Source: an uncultured Collinsella sp. (lineage in GTDB: Bacteria > Actinomycetota > Coriobacteriia > Coriobacteriales > Coriobacteriaceae). From it: a stretch of 64,000 nt of DNA. The DNA lies in NCBI GenBank assembly GCA_900541055.1, contig UQHZ01000010.1, positions 11,671 to 75,670 on the forward strand, given 5' to 3'. Below the pieces are notes generated by a model that searched no databases, was not told the DNA's origin, and worked only from the letters and a program-made list of their open reading frames with translations. The stretch's first letter is position 1. The number at the start of each line of letters is the position of its first letter. A program made the position numbers and the translations under genes. Of this stretch, positions 18,036 through 26,615 are shown in pieces.

Positions 18036-19595
18036 TTACTCGGCGGGGGTTACGCTACCGTCCTGGAAGCCAACGTTGTTGTGGGCAAAGCAGTCCTCGT
18101 ACTTAAAGCCGGAGAGCTCCTCGCAAAGCGCCTTGACCTCGGGCTTGACGTCGGCCATCTTGCCACCCTCCTTGACGCGGTGAATCTCGTCGCAAAGGAT
18201 GTCGCACTGCTCCTTGTCGATCTTGATGCCGCGGGCAAGGACGGCCGCAAGCAGGAAGAAGCCGGCGCAGCCGATGATCATGTAGCCGCAGATATACAGA
18301 GGCACGGTAGCGGGCTGGGTCACGGCGTCGCTATTGCCGGCGGTCTGAATGAAGCCGGAGGCAGCAAGGACGATAGCCCACACGTTGACGGCGATAGCCT
18401 GGGCGATCTGCTGGCAGAGCTGCTGCGCGGAGCTGTAGATGCCCTCGCGACGACGCAGGGTGATGAGTTCATCGACATCGGGGATGTAGTTGAGCAGAAC
18501 ATCGGGCAGGTACTGGAAGCCGACGTAGAAGAACTTCCAGATGGCGAAGATGATGGGGTAGGCGATCATGGCGATGGCGACCGTGGAGGTGCCGTTGATC
18601 TGACCAAAGGCGAAGTAGTTGTAGGCAATGATGCACGCAGCGCAACCGGCATTTGCGAGGTACCAAGACTTGTGGAAGCCCTTCTTGGCCATGAGGGCGA
18701 CCCAGATGGCGGTGCAGACGATAGCGACGACCTTGCCAGGCATCTCCATCACGGACTCGTAGGACTTAGGAATCTGCAGGCAGTAGACGATGAAGAAGGA
18801 CAGGCAGGCAGACCAGCAGGCAGCAGCAAGCTTCGTGGAGACCTGTGCATACAGGACCTTGCGAAAGGACTTGTTGCGGAAGGTGGAGATAACGTCGATG
18901 AAGAACTTCTTGATACCCTCGCCGACGCTCTCGATCTTCTCCTGAGCGACCTCCTCGGGGGTGTGCTCCCACGTGGACAGGTACACGCAGAGCAGCGAGA
19001 TTGCCATGACCGAAGCGTTGATCGTAGCGATGATGAAGTAGCTAAACGGGTTGGTCTCGCCGAAGGTGCCAAAGCCAAAGCCGACGAGTGCTGCCATCAG
19101 GAAGCCGGCGGCGTTACCAAAGAGATGCTTGTAGCCGGTAAGGTACGTACGCTCCTTAAAGTCGTCGGTCATCTCGATGGTAAGCGGCGACAGGTTGGCG
19201 GTGCAGAACGTGTACGCGACGTTGTAGATCAGGTACAGCACAAAGTAGTACGGGAAGCCAAACGGCGTAGCCACGAAGATGAGCGGCTCGGCGATCATCA
19301 TCGGGATGGCCAGCAAGATCCAGAAACGACGACGACCAAAGATACGGCCAATCTTGGTGGCATAGAAGTTATCGGCCACAAAGCCCATCAGCGGGCAAAG
19401 AATGGCGTTGACATAGATGGCAAACGAGCTGATCAGTGCAGCCTCGCCTGCGGACAGGCCACACTCCGTGGACAGGAACAGCACCATGTAGCTGTGCGTA
19501 AAGGTCAGGGCACCGGAATTGAGCATACCGCCCATACCAAAGCCCAAGCGCGTCCAGAATGTGATCTTACGCTTTTTTCCGATCTTATTAGCCAT
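18036..19595 (-). CDS. GPH-family (MFS_2) glycoside/uronide transporter
   Basis: A 519-residue protein with about 12 membrane segments, of the glycoside-pentoside-hexuronide cation symporter family (MelB/XylP-like). The N-terminus GFGMGGMLNSGALTFTHSYM, the loop GFVADNFYATKIGRIFGRRR and FWILLAIPMM are characteristic. Between a uronate operon and oligogalacturonide hydrolases, the likely cargo is galacturonate oligomers or galacturonides. ATG 19593-19595 has GAGGGAG just upstream. Three operator-like boxes lie in the 355 bp before the gene, two of them bracketing a promoter, and a strong terminator follows it. Confidence 0.88.
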   Translation of the reverse strand: MANKIGKKRKITFWTRLGFGMGGMLNSGALTFTHSYMVLFLSTECGLSAGEAALISSFAIYVNAILCPLMGFVADNFYATKIGRIFGRRRFWILLAIPMMIAEPLIFVATPFGFPYYFVLYLIYNVAYTFCTANLSPLTIEMTDDFKERTYLTGYKHLFGNAAGFLMAALVGFGFGTFGETNPFSYFIIATINASVMAISLLCVYLSTWEHTPEEVAQEKIESVGEGIKKFFIDVISTFRNKSFRKVLYAQVSTKLAAACWSACLSFFIVYCLQIPKSYESVMEMPGKVVAIVCTAIWVALMAKKGFHKSWYLANAGCAACIIAYNYFAFGQINGTSTVAIAMIAYPIIFAIWKFFYVGFQYLPDVLLNYIPDVDELITLRRREGIYSSAQQLCQQIAQAIAVNVWAIVLAASGFIQTAGNSDAVTQPATVPLYICGYMIIGCAGFFLLAAVLARGIKIDKEQCDILCDEIHRVKEGGKMADVKPEVKALCEELSGFKYEDCFAHNNVGFQDGSVTPAE

Positions 19596-19674
19596 CGAGC
19601 TCCCTCTCTTTTCTCGATTGTCTTGTAACAAGACATTTGAGTCCACACTGACATCTGTCTGCCCAGCGTTCAGG

Positions 19675-19847
19675 GTGAACGTTTAGTTAGATTATGCGCG
19701 ATTCCTTACGAAAGGTGAACGTTCACTTGCATATTATCCCCGAACGGTCGATTTTTACCGCTGAACGGACACAATTGAGATCCTCACACCTATTTTCTGC
19801 TGGTAAAGGTGCCATGCTGGACAGCCATGAGATAGGTGAACGTTTAT
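19675..19847. promoter_or_regulatory. Transporter promoter with GTGAACGTT operators
   Basis: The intergenic region 19596-19950 contains boxes at 19675-19686 (GTGAACGTTTAG), 19715-19726 (GTGAACGTTCAC, perfect palindrome) and 19836-19847 (GTGAACGTTTAT). The first two have centres 40 bp apart and bracket a minus-strand promoter: -35 TTCACC (19714-19719, inside the palindrome), 17-nt spacer, -10 CATAAT (19691-19696). The start-proximal box would then cover the transcription start, a classical repression layout. Confidence 0.8.
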
Positions 19848-19887
19848 CAGATTTTCTAACATATTCACTTAACCACGAAACGAAAAA

Positions 19888-19915
19888 GCCCCGCCGGGAA
19901 CACTCCCGACGGGGC
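19888..19915 (-). terminator. Rho-independent terminator of the uxaCBA operon
   Basis: GCCCCGCCGGGA (19888-19899) pairs with TCCCGACGGGGC (19904-19915) with one mismatch, and on the minus strand a run of five T follows (19883-19887). It lies 35 nt beyond the uxaA stop. Confidence 0.88.
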
Positions 19916-19950
19916 CGATGACATCGCGCTATGCTTGGGCGCACTTGCCG

Positions 19951-21435
19951 CTACAGGCAGACGCCGTCCTTCCAGATACTGATCTCGTGACAGCCACGGC
20001 GCTCGGCACTCGTGAGTTTACCGCTCGCCGTCTCCAGCACCAGCTGGTATAGATCGTGAGCAGCCTCGTCGAGCGTGCGCTCACCCGTGGCAATCACGCC
20101 GGCGTTAAAGTCCATCCAGTTGGCCTTGTGGTCGCACAGACGCTGATTGGTGAACACCTTGAGCGTAGGCGCCGGCGCGCCAAACGGTGTGCCGCGGCCG
20201 GTCGAGAACAGAATCACGTGGCAGCCGGCAGCCGTCAACGCCGTGGTGGATACCATGTCGTTGCCCGGACCGCACAGCATGTTCAGGCCGTGTTTATTTG
20301 CCTGGCCGGCATACGGCAGCACGTCGACGATGGGGGCAGACCCGCCTTTTTGCACGCAGCCGCAGCTCTTGTCCTCGAGCGTGGTAATGCCGCCGTCCTT
20401 GTTGCCGGGGCTCGGGTTCTCGTAGACAACCTCGCCGTGGCTAATAAAGTAGTCCTTAAAGCCATTGAGCATGTCGGAAGCGGCGTTAAAGACCTGCTCG
20501 TTCTCACAGCGATCGAGCAGGATACTCTCGGCGCCAAACATCTCGGGCACCTCGGTAAGCACCGACGTGCCGCCGCGGGCGACGACCATATCGCTCACGC
20601 GACCGATCGTGGGGTTGGCGGTAATGCCCGAAAGACCGTCGGAGCCGCCGCACTTAAGACCAATAACCAGCTCGGAGGCCAAAATGGGCTCTCGCTTGGC
20701 TTGCTTGGCCAGGTCAGCCAGCTCGGCCAGAATCTTGTGGCCCTCGATTTGCTCGTCGGCTACATCCTGGCAGGTGAGAAAGCGAACGCGCTCGTGATCG
20801 AAGTCACCGAGCTCGTCGAGCACCTGCTGGTGCGTGCAGTTCTCGCAACCGAGCGACAGGAATAGCACGCCGGCCGCATTAGGATGACGCGAGAGCGCCA
20901 CCAGCAGACGACGCGTCTGGGCATGGTCGGCGCCGGTCTGCGAGCAGCCAAAGGGATGCGGGAAGTAGTAAACACCCTCCAGCGAGCCATCGACCAGATC
21001 CTGGGCCTGTTCACACATGGCACGGGCGACTTCGTTGACACAGCCGACCGTGGGGATGATCCACAGCTCATTACGCGTCGCGGCACGACCGTCGGCGCGG
21101 CGGAACCCCATAAAGGTCTCGGGCTCAACCGGATCCACGACCGGATGTGTGGGGTTGTAGGTGTACTCGACCTCGCCCGAAAGGTTGGTCTTGACATTAT
21201 GTGTATGAAGCCACTGACCGGGCTGGACATCGCCCGTCACATGGCCGATAGGAAGGCCGTACTTGATGACGTCCTCCCCCGCGGCAATCGAGCGCACGGC
21301 CATCTTATGACCCTGCGGAATATCCTCCGCGGCCACGACCTCGCCCACCCCGGGAACCGCGACGGCGGTGCCCTTGGCAAGCGGCGACAGCGCGACGATC
21401 ACGTTGTCGGCCGGATTGATCTGGATAGTGTTCAT
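19951..21435 (-). CDS. uxaA: UxaA, altronate dehydratase
   Basis: A 494-residue UxaA/GarD-family dehydratase that converts D-altronate to 2-keto-3-deoxy-D-gluconate. The N-terminal SAF-like domain (about residues 1-90) includes AEDIPQGHKMAV and YGLPIGH; the C-terminal domain has GFRRADGRAATRNELWIIPTVGCVN, HPFGCSQTGADH, LGCENC, GLKCGGSDGLSGITANP and STGRGTPFGAPAPTLKVFTN. The cysteines fit an iron-dependent enzyme. ATG 21433-21435 has AGGA about 9 nt upstream. Last gene of uxaC-uxaB-uxaA, followed by a terminator. Confidence 0.95.
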   Translation of the reverse strand: MNTIQINPADNVIVALSPLAKGTAVAVPGVGEVVAAEDIPQGHKMAVRSIAAGEDVIKYGLPIGHVTGDVQPGQWLHTHNVKTNLSGEVEYTYNPTHPVVDPVEPETFMGFRRADGRAATRNELWIIPTVGCVNEVARAMCEQAQDLVDGSLEGVYYFPHPFGCSQTGADHAQTRRLLVALSRHPNAAGVLFLSLGCENCTHQQVLDELGDFDHERVRFLTCQDVADEQIEGHKILAELADLAKQAKREPILASELVIGLKCGGSDGLSGITANPTIGRVSDMVVARGGTSVLTEVPEMFGAESILLDRCENEQVFNAASDMLNGFKDYFISHGEVVYENPSPGNKDGGITTLEDKSCGCVQKGGSAPIVDVLPYAGQANKHGLNMLCGPGNDMVSTTALTAAGCHVILFSTGRGTPFGAPAPTLKVFTNQRLCDHKANWMDFNAGVIATGERTLDEAAHDLYQLVLETASGKLTSAERRGCHEISIWKDGVCL

Positions 21436-21516
21436 TGCAAATGGTCCTAACCCTACAGGTTGAGCAGAAGTCGAGACGCGGGCACGCCGTCCCGCGCCCG
21501 CGTCTGCGCCGGAAAT

Positions 21517-23031
21517 TTACGCCTGAGCGTTGGCGAAGGCCTGCTTGGCGCCCTCGGCACGCACGACAGCGAGCGCGCTGACGACAAACTCCTCAAGACC
21601 TGCGATCTGCGTAAGGTCCTCGCCCCACATCTGCTCGTTGGTGAGCACGTCGTGCACCAGCTGGGCATCGTCGGCGCCGGCATGGGCGGCGTAGAAGTCG
21701 AGCACGAAGGCGTCGTCCTGAGCGGTGTACTCGGTGCCGTCGGAGCGACGCAGGTGCAGGCCGTCGCCTTCGCGGGACACGAGCTCCTGCGTGTAGAAGG
21801 AGATGAGCGTAGCGAGGCTCGTCGCCAGGCACTTGGGCAGGTTGCCGGTCTCGGCAACGTAGTCCTTGAGCGTGGGCAGGTCGCGAGCGCGCCACTTAGC
21901 CGTGGAGTTGAGGCAGATGGAGAGCAGCGCATGATCAATAAACGGGTTGTCGAAGCGGTTTTCGACGGCGGCGGCAAAGGCCTTGCAGTCCTCGACATCC
22001 AAGTCGGCGGCAAGCGTCGGAATGACCTCGTCGTAGAGCATGGTGTTCATGAAGCCGCGAATGGTCTCGTCATGCATGCAGTCGCGCACGATATCAAAGC
22101 CGGCAACCCAGGAACCCGGAACGAAGGCGGTGTGGGCACCGTTGAGGATGCGGACCTTGCGCTTTTTGTACGGGGTGACGTCGGGAGTCACAAAGACACC
22201 CGGAAGACCAGCCTTCACAAAGGGAAGCTTCTCGGCAAGCGACTCGTCGCCCTGGATGCCCCACATCTGGAAGGGCTCGCGCACGGCCAGGAAGGGATCC
22301 TCGTAGCCCAGACGCTCAGCCACCGCGGCGGCCTCGGATGCGTCGCGGATACGGCCCGGTACGATGGTGTCGACGAGCGTGGTGCAGACGGTGCAGTCGT
22401 TGGCCATCCACTGCGCAAACTCGTCCTCCCAGCCCCAGTCGCTCACATACTGGTTCATGATGCGCAGCAACTCCTCGCCGTTGTGATCGATGAGCTCGCA
22501 GGCGAGGACGATGACGCCCGGCTTACCGGCAGCCCAGCGGGTGTGGAGCACCTGGGCAAGCTTGGCGGGGAAGCTCGCGGGTGGCATGTCGTCGGCCTTG
22601 CAGGACGGGTCATAGGCGATACCGGCCTCGGTGGTGTTGGAGACGATAATCTCCAGGTCGTCAGAGACGGCGACCTCCATCATGGCGCGGTAGTCGTCCT
22701 CGCGGTACGGGTTGATGCAGCGGCTGCAAGCGCTAATCACGCGGGACTCGTCGACCGTGTTGCCGTCCTCCTTGCCGCGCACCAGCACGGTATACAGGTC
22801 GTCCTGGGCATTGATACCGTCGGCAAAGCCAAAGGCGCCGCTGATGGGCTGGACCATGACGATCTTGCCATTCCAGCCGGTCGCCTCGTTACCCATGTCA
22901 AAGAAGCGGTCAACGAAAGCGCGTAGGAAGTTGCCCTCGCCAAACTGCAGAACCTTCTCGGGAGCATCCTTGGGCAGCAAATAGCCCTTGTAGCCGATCT
23001 TCTCGAGCGCATCGTAGCTGATGTTCTCCAT
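21517..23031 (-). CDS. uxaB: UxaB, tagaturonate reductase
   Basis: A 504-residue member of the long-chain mannitol dehydrogenase family that reduces D-tagaturonate to D-altronate with NADH. Seen are the Rossmann-type N-terminus VLQFGEGNFLRAFVDRFFD, the stretch ELIDHNGEELLRIMNQYV, the catalytic-region motif KKRKVRILNGAHTAFVPG (Lys, Asn and His of the family signature) and GFMNTMLYDEVIPTL. Context between uxaC and uxaA favours tagaturonate over fructuronate reductase. ATG 23029-23031 follows AAGGAG by about 8 nt. Confidence 0.93.
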   Translation of the reverse strand: MENISYDALEKIGYKGYLLPKDAPEKVLQFGEGNFLRAFVDRFFDMGNEATGWNGKIVMVQPISGAFGFADGINAQDDLYTVLVRGKEDGNTVDESRVISACSRCINPYREDDYRAMMEVAVSDDLEIIVSNTTEAGIAYDPSCKADDMPPASFPAKLAQVLHTRWAAGKPGVIVLACELIDHNGEELLRIMNQYVSDWGWEDEFAQWMANDCTVCTTLVDTIVPGRIRDASEAAAVAERLGYEDPFLAVREPFQMWGIQGDESLAEKLPFVKAGLPGVFVTPDVTPYKKRKVRILNGAHTAFVPGSWVAGFDIVRDCMHDETIRGFMNTMLYDEVIPTLAADLDVEDCKAFAAAVENRFDNPFIDHALLSICLNSTAKWRARDLPTLKDYVAETGNLPKCLATSLATLISFYTQELVSREGDGLHLRRSDGTEYTAQDDAFVLDFYAAHAGADDAQLVHDVLTNEQMWGEDLTQIAGLEEFVVSALAVVRAEGAKQAFANAQA

Positions 23032-23125
23032 CTATGTGTCTCCTTAGATGTTTGTTAGCGTGCAAGCAAAACGGGGCTCCGCGTGTGGCAACGGCGCCCA
23101 GGGTTCGATGTGATTCGATGCGGGC

Positions 23126-24553
23126 TTAGGCCTCGTCGGTGTCCAGGTCAAAGCCAAAGTAGCGGACCGCATTGTTGTAGCTGATGTCGCGCACGATGGT
23201 GCCCAGCAGCTCCATGTCGGCCGGGTACTTGCCCTGCTCGACCCACTCGCCGATCACGCTGCACAGCACGCGACGGAAGTACTCGTGGCGCGGATAGGAC
23301 AGGAAGGAACGGGAGTCGGTGAGCATGCCGACGAAGTTGCCCAGAACGCCCTCGTTAGCCAGAGCCGTAAGCTGCTCGCGCATGCCGACCTCGTTGTCGT
23401 TGAACCACCAGGCGGAGCCGTTCTGAATCTTACCGGCAGTCGGAGCCTCCTGGAAGCAACCCATGACGGTATCGATCATGGTGTTATCGATGGGGTTCAG
23501 GCTGTACAGGATGGTCTTGGGCAGGCCGCAGGTCTCCTGGATGGAGTTGAGGAAATCGGCGAGCTGGTCGGACGGCGTGTAGTTGGAGATGCAGTCGTAG
23601 CCGGTGTCGGGACCGAGTTTGGCGAACATGGCGCGGTTGTTGTCGCGCTTGCAGCCAAAGTGCAGCTGCATGGCCCAGCCCAGACGGACATACTCGCCGG
23701 CAACGAACTGCATAAAGGCAGTCTTGTACTTGAGGACTTCTTCCTCGGTAAGCGGCTCGGCAGCCAGACCCTTGGCAAAGATAGCCTCGATCTCGTCGGC
23801 GGTAGCCGGGACGTACATAACGTAGTCGAGTGCGTGGTCGGAGGCGCGGCAGCCCAGCTCGTGAGCAACGTCGTAGCGCTTGGAAATGGCAGCCTTCATG
23901 CCCTCAAAGTCGCTGACCTCAACGCCGGCAACCTCGGAAAGGTGCTTGCAGTAGTCGGCAAACTCCTGGCCGCGCTCGATGCGCAAAGCGGCATCGGGGC
24001 GCATGGCGGGAACGACCTGAACGTCAAAGCTGTCGTCGGCGGCAATCTTCTTGTGCCACTCAAAGCTGTCGGCGGGGTCGTCGGTAGTGCAGATCATGCG
24101 GACGTTGGACTGCTTGATCAGGTTGCGGCAGGTAAAGCTAGCCTCAGCGAGCTTGGCGTTGGCAAGGTCCCAGACCTCCTGGGCAGTCTTGCCGTTGAGG
24201 ACGCCCTCGTAGCCAAAGTAGCGCTTAAGCTCCAGGTGGCTCCACTCAAAGACGGGGTTGCCAACGCAGCGACCCAGGGTCTCGGCCCACTTTTGGAACT
24301 TCTCGCGAGCAGGGGCGTCGCCAGTGATAAAACGCTCGTCGACGCCGTTGGCACGCATCAGGCGCCACTTGTAGTGGTCGCCGCCCAGCCAAACCTCGGT
24401 GATGTTCTCGAAACGCTTGTCCTCCCAAATCTCCTTAGGAGAAATGTGGCAGTGATAGTCGACGATGGGCATGCCCTCGGCAAAGTTGTGGAACAGCTCC
24501 TCGCCGGTCTTGGTGCTCAGCAGGAAATCCTGATCGTCCATAAAGTTTTTCAT
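23126..24553 (-). CDS. uxaC: UxaC, glucuronate/galacturonate isomerase
   Basis: A 475-residue uronate isomerase of the amidohydrolase-like fold that interconverts D-galacturonate and D-tagaturonate (and glucuronate/fructuronate). Family features are MPIVDYHCHISPKEIWED with the metal-binding HxH, ENITEVWLGGDHYKWRLMRANGV, ICTTDDPADSFEWH, AMQLHFGCKRDNN and LTDSRSFLSYPRHEYFRRVLC. ATG 24551-24553 is chosen for AAAGGGG 7 nt upstream; the open frame extends another 48 codons without a ribosome site. First gene of uxaCBA, under the twin-operator promoter at 24608-24657. Confidence 0.96.
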   Translation of the reverse strand: MKNFMDDQDFLLSTKTGEELFHNFAEGMPIVDYHCHISPKEIWEDKRFENITEVWLGGDHYKWRLMRANGVDERFITGDAPAREKFQKWAETLGRCVGNPVFEWSHLELKRYFGYEGVLNGKTAQEVWDLANAKLAEASFTCRNLIKQSNVRMICTTDDPADSFEWHKKIAADDSFDVQVVPAMRPDAALRIERGQEFADYCKHLSEVAGVEVSDFEGMKAAISKRYDVAHELGCRASDHALDYVMYVPATADEIEAIFAKGLAAEPLTEEEVLKYKTAFMQFVAGEYVRLGWAMQLHFGCKRDNNRAMFAKLGPDTGYDCISNYTPSDQLADFLNSIQETCGLPKTILYSLNPIDNTMIDTVMGCFQEAPTAGKIQNGSAWWFNDNEVGMREQLTALANEGVLGNFVGMLTDSRSFLSYPRHEYFRRVLCSVIGEWVEQGKYPADMELLGTIVRDISYNNAVRYFGFDLDTDEA

Positions 24554-24607
24554 CAAACAGCCCCTTTGCTGGCAAGGCGGGCGCACGGCGCGCTCGTTAT
24601 CCTTTAG

Positions 24608-24679
24608 GTGAACGTTCACTATACTAATCCATTGCACCTCAAAAGGTGAACGTTCACCTAACCACCACGGGGTGAACGG
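24608..24679. promoter_or_regulatory. uxaCBA promoter with two perfect GTGAACGTTCAC operators
   Basis: Perfect palindromes GTGAACGTTCAC lie at 24608-24619 and 24646-24657 (the latter extends to AGGTGAACGTTCACCT, 24644-24659), centres 38 bp apart. A half-site GTGAACGGT follows near 24672. On the minus strand TTCACC of the upstream palindrome can act as -35, and TATAGT (24618-24623) or the overlapping TTAGTA as -10, directly before the second palindrome. The adjacent LacI-family gene is the likely cognate repressor; the central CG is typical of LacI operators. Confidence 0.85.
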
Positions 24680-24790
24680 TAGATTTTGCCCGTTCAACGG
24701 TTGCTGGAGATGTGACTTGCATGTATTGCGGACTGGTTGGCGTCCCCGATCACCAAACTTGAGCGCTTTTGCTCAGGTGGGTCATGTCCC

Positions 24791-24987
24791 GACGTACATT
24801 TTTGGGAGTATTCAGCATTGGAGCGCGCCGTGCGCCATCCTCAGCGTCCTATTTGGAACGCAGATAGCGCCCGATCGGCATAAAAAGTGCCCCCGATGGC
24901 AAATTACGCCATCGGGGGCACTTAAAACAGTCGTTCTGCACCTCATTCAAGGCATGCCAATGCTGAATACTCCCAAAATTGCACGTC
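24791..24987. mobile_element. MITE-like element with 31-bp terminal inverted repeats
   Basis: Positions 24791-24821 and 24957-24987 are inverted copies of each other, 29 of 31 bases matching, bounding a 197-bp unit without a gene. The interior carries a perfect 16-bp terminator hairpin. A 22-nt piece of the left end (24797-24818) recurs with one change at 50270-50291, and the right-end TTGCACGTCGC recurs at 50494-50504, so this is a dispersed family. No clear target-site duplication was seen. Whether a transposase mobilises it is unknown. Confidence 0.7.
24881..24923 (-). terminator. Rho-independent terminator of the LacI-family gene
   Basis: AAGTGCCCCCGATGGC (24885-24900) and its perfect complement (24908-24923) form a 16-bp stem with a 7-nt loop; on the minus strand it runs into TTTTTA. 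It lies inside the MITE-like element, between the regulator's stop and the uxaC promoter, so the element supplies the terminator. Confidence 0.88.
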
Positions 24988-25013
24988 GCAAGAGGGGGTA
25001 CCTGCTCAATCGG

Positions 25014-26093
25014 CTAAATACCCGCAAGTTCGCAGTAGCGGTCGACATTGCTGGCAAATACCATCTCGACGGCGCCCTTCTGGACGGGCTCCGTCGGGGT
25101 CCTTCCCCACAGCAGATAATCGCCCAGCGTCTTAGCGCCGCGATACGCCAGGCTCGTCGGGTCCTTATAGACAATATTGGTAAAGATACCGCGGCGCAAG
25201 GCCAGAGCACTTTCGGGAAACAGGTCGTTGCCGATCACCATGACCTGACCGGCCTTGCCGGTCGAGACGAGCGCGTCGGCAACCACTTCGGAACCAACGG
25301 CAAAAACACTACAGATAAGTTCAGGGGCGTCCGGCGCACTCAAGCGCTTTTCGAGCTCATGCTCGAGTTGTTTGACTTGCGCATGGGCACCTGCAAGATC
25401 CTCAACCTGCCATGGAATATCACGTTCGCACAGGTAATTGTGGAAGGCGCGGGCGGTTAGATAGTGCGAATCGGTATATGGGTCGCCTGTCAAAAGGAGC
25501 ACGCGGGCGTCGGCCCCAGAAGCATGGACCAGGTTTGCCGCCTGCTCGGCCATAAGGCTGCCTGCCGTCGAATAATCGGCCAAGCTCGCACCCAAACGAT
25601 TCAAATGCGGACGGTCGCCGTCGACAAGCTCAATCGTCACGCCCGCCTCGGCGATCTGCCCCAAAAGCTCAGTCGCACGATCGTCGCCCGGCGCATAGGC
25701 GAGCAAGCCATCAATCTTCTCGCCCACCTGCAGACGCTCGTCGATTTGCTCGAGTGCATCAGCGTAGCCGCCCACGCCAAATTCAACGCGCTCAACCGTA
25801 ATGCCCCGGTCGATGACCTCCTGTTCAAAGCGATTGCAGCCTTCCCACAGGTAACGGAAAAAGTACGCTCCCTCGCGCGATGCGCGGGGCAGGCAAAACA
25901 CCAGATTGATATCCTTGCGGCGCAGGCTTGAGGCACTTGTGTTGCGGTGATAGCCCATGGCCTCGGCCTTAGCGTTCACCTTGGCGCGCACGGATTCGCT
26001 CACGCCGGCCTTTCCCGTCAGAGCCTTGTGCACGGTATTGATGGAAACGCCAAGCTCGGCGGCTATGTCCTTCATGGTTACGCGAGCGCTCAT
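25014..26093 (-). CDS. LacI-family transcriptional regulator of the galacturonate/pectin genes (predicted)
   Basis: A 359-residue regulator. The N-terminal LacI helix-turn-helix is clear: TMKDIAAELGVSINTVHKAL followed by GVSESVRAKVNAKAEAMGYHRN with a hinge helix. The rest is a type-1 periplasmic-binding-protein-like sensor domain (ligand region GDPYTDSHYLTARAFHNYL, VIGNDLFPESALALRRG). It lies immediately upstream of uxaC in the same direction. With the GTGAACGTTCAC palindromes at three nearby promoters, it is the best candidate for their repressor, with a uronate or derivative as inducer (inference). ATG 26091-26093 follows CGGAG by 8 nt. Confidence 0.9.
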   Translation of the reverse strand: MSARVTMKDIAAELGVSINTVHKALTGKAGVSESVRAKVNAKAEAMGYHRNTSASSLRRKDINLVFCLPRASREGAYFFRYLWEGCNRFEQEVIDRGITVERVEFGVGGYADALEQIDERLQVGEKIDGLLAYAPGDDRATELLGQIAEAGVTIELVDGDRPHLNRLGASLADYSTAGSLMAEQAANLVHASGADARVLLLTGDPYTDSHYLTARAFHNYLCERDIPWQVEDLAGAHAQVKQLEHELEKRLSAPDAPELICSVFAVGSEVVADALVSTGKAGQVMVIGNDLFPESALALRRGIFTNIVYKDPTSLAYRGAKTLGDYLLWGRTPTEPVQKGAVEMVFASNVDRYCELAGI

Positions 26094-26189
26094 GCGGTTA
26101 CTCCGTTATAGATAAGTTGCCAATTAATAGTCCAGTTAACGATACCCCAAAAATACTCTTCGACTCGCCGTGCTCTCCCTCAAATGCAC

Positions 26190-26224
26190 AAAGCGCCCCG
26201 CGAACGGATGCCCGCGGAGCGCTT
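26190..26224 (-). terminator. Possible terminator after the Cys-rich protein gene
   Basis: AAGCGC (26191-26196) with CGCG inside pairs with CCGCGG-GCGCTT (to 26224), an imperfect hairpin just beyond the small gene's stop. The T tract on the minus strand is poor (TTTGTGC). Confidence 0.45.
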
Positions 26225-26237
26225 GGATGTCCGGACC

Positions 26238-26438
26238 TTATTTGATACCGCGACCCAAGTCTTCGGCGATTTTGTCTACGCCCTTAAGCGCGGCACAAGT
26301 CTTTTTGTTAGAACAATGCCCCGTGCAAGCGCCACCCTGAGCGCAGTCGGCGCAGGTGCCCTTGCGGTAGATGCGCACGCACACGGCGACAAACGCAATA
26401 CCGATAACAGCCAGTACAACAATATCGATAGGTGCCAT
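26238..26438 (-). CDS. FeoB-associated Cys-rich membrane protein family
   Basis: A 66-residue protein with one N-terminal membrane helix (IVVLAVIGIAFVAVCVRIY) followed by a cysteine-rich tail, GTCADCAQGGACTGHCSNKK and TCAALKGVDKI. This matches the small FeoB-associated Cys-rich family, thought to assist ferrous-iron transport. The feo operon here is 5.5 kb away rather than adjacent. ATG 26436-26438 has a strong GGAGG 7 nt upstream. It stands alone between the LacI gene and the glycosyltransferase operon. Confidence 0.75.
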   Translation of the reverse strand: MAPIDIVVLAVIGIAFVAVCVRIYRKGTCADCAQGGACTGHCSNKKTCAALKGVDKIAEDLGRGIK

Positions 26439-26615
26439 AGCAAGCCTCCTCTAGTTAACCACCACTTACTTTACCCCATTCTCCACCTACCAAAAAGGGA
26501 CAGGTTAATTTTGGTCGGTTTTATCTGCGGAAACGCCACATCTCCCCACCACATTGGTACAAGGCAACCTATCCGGAATGGGTGAAATCATGATCATAGA
26601 GCTCATCTCGCTGCC

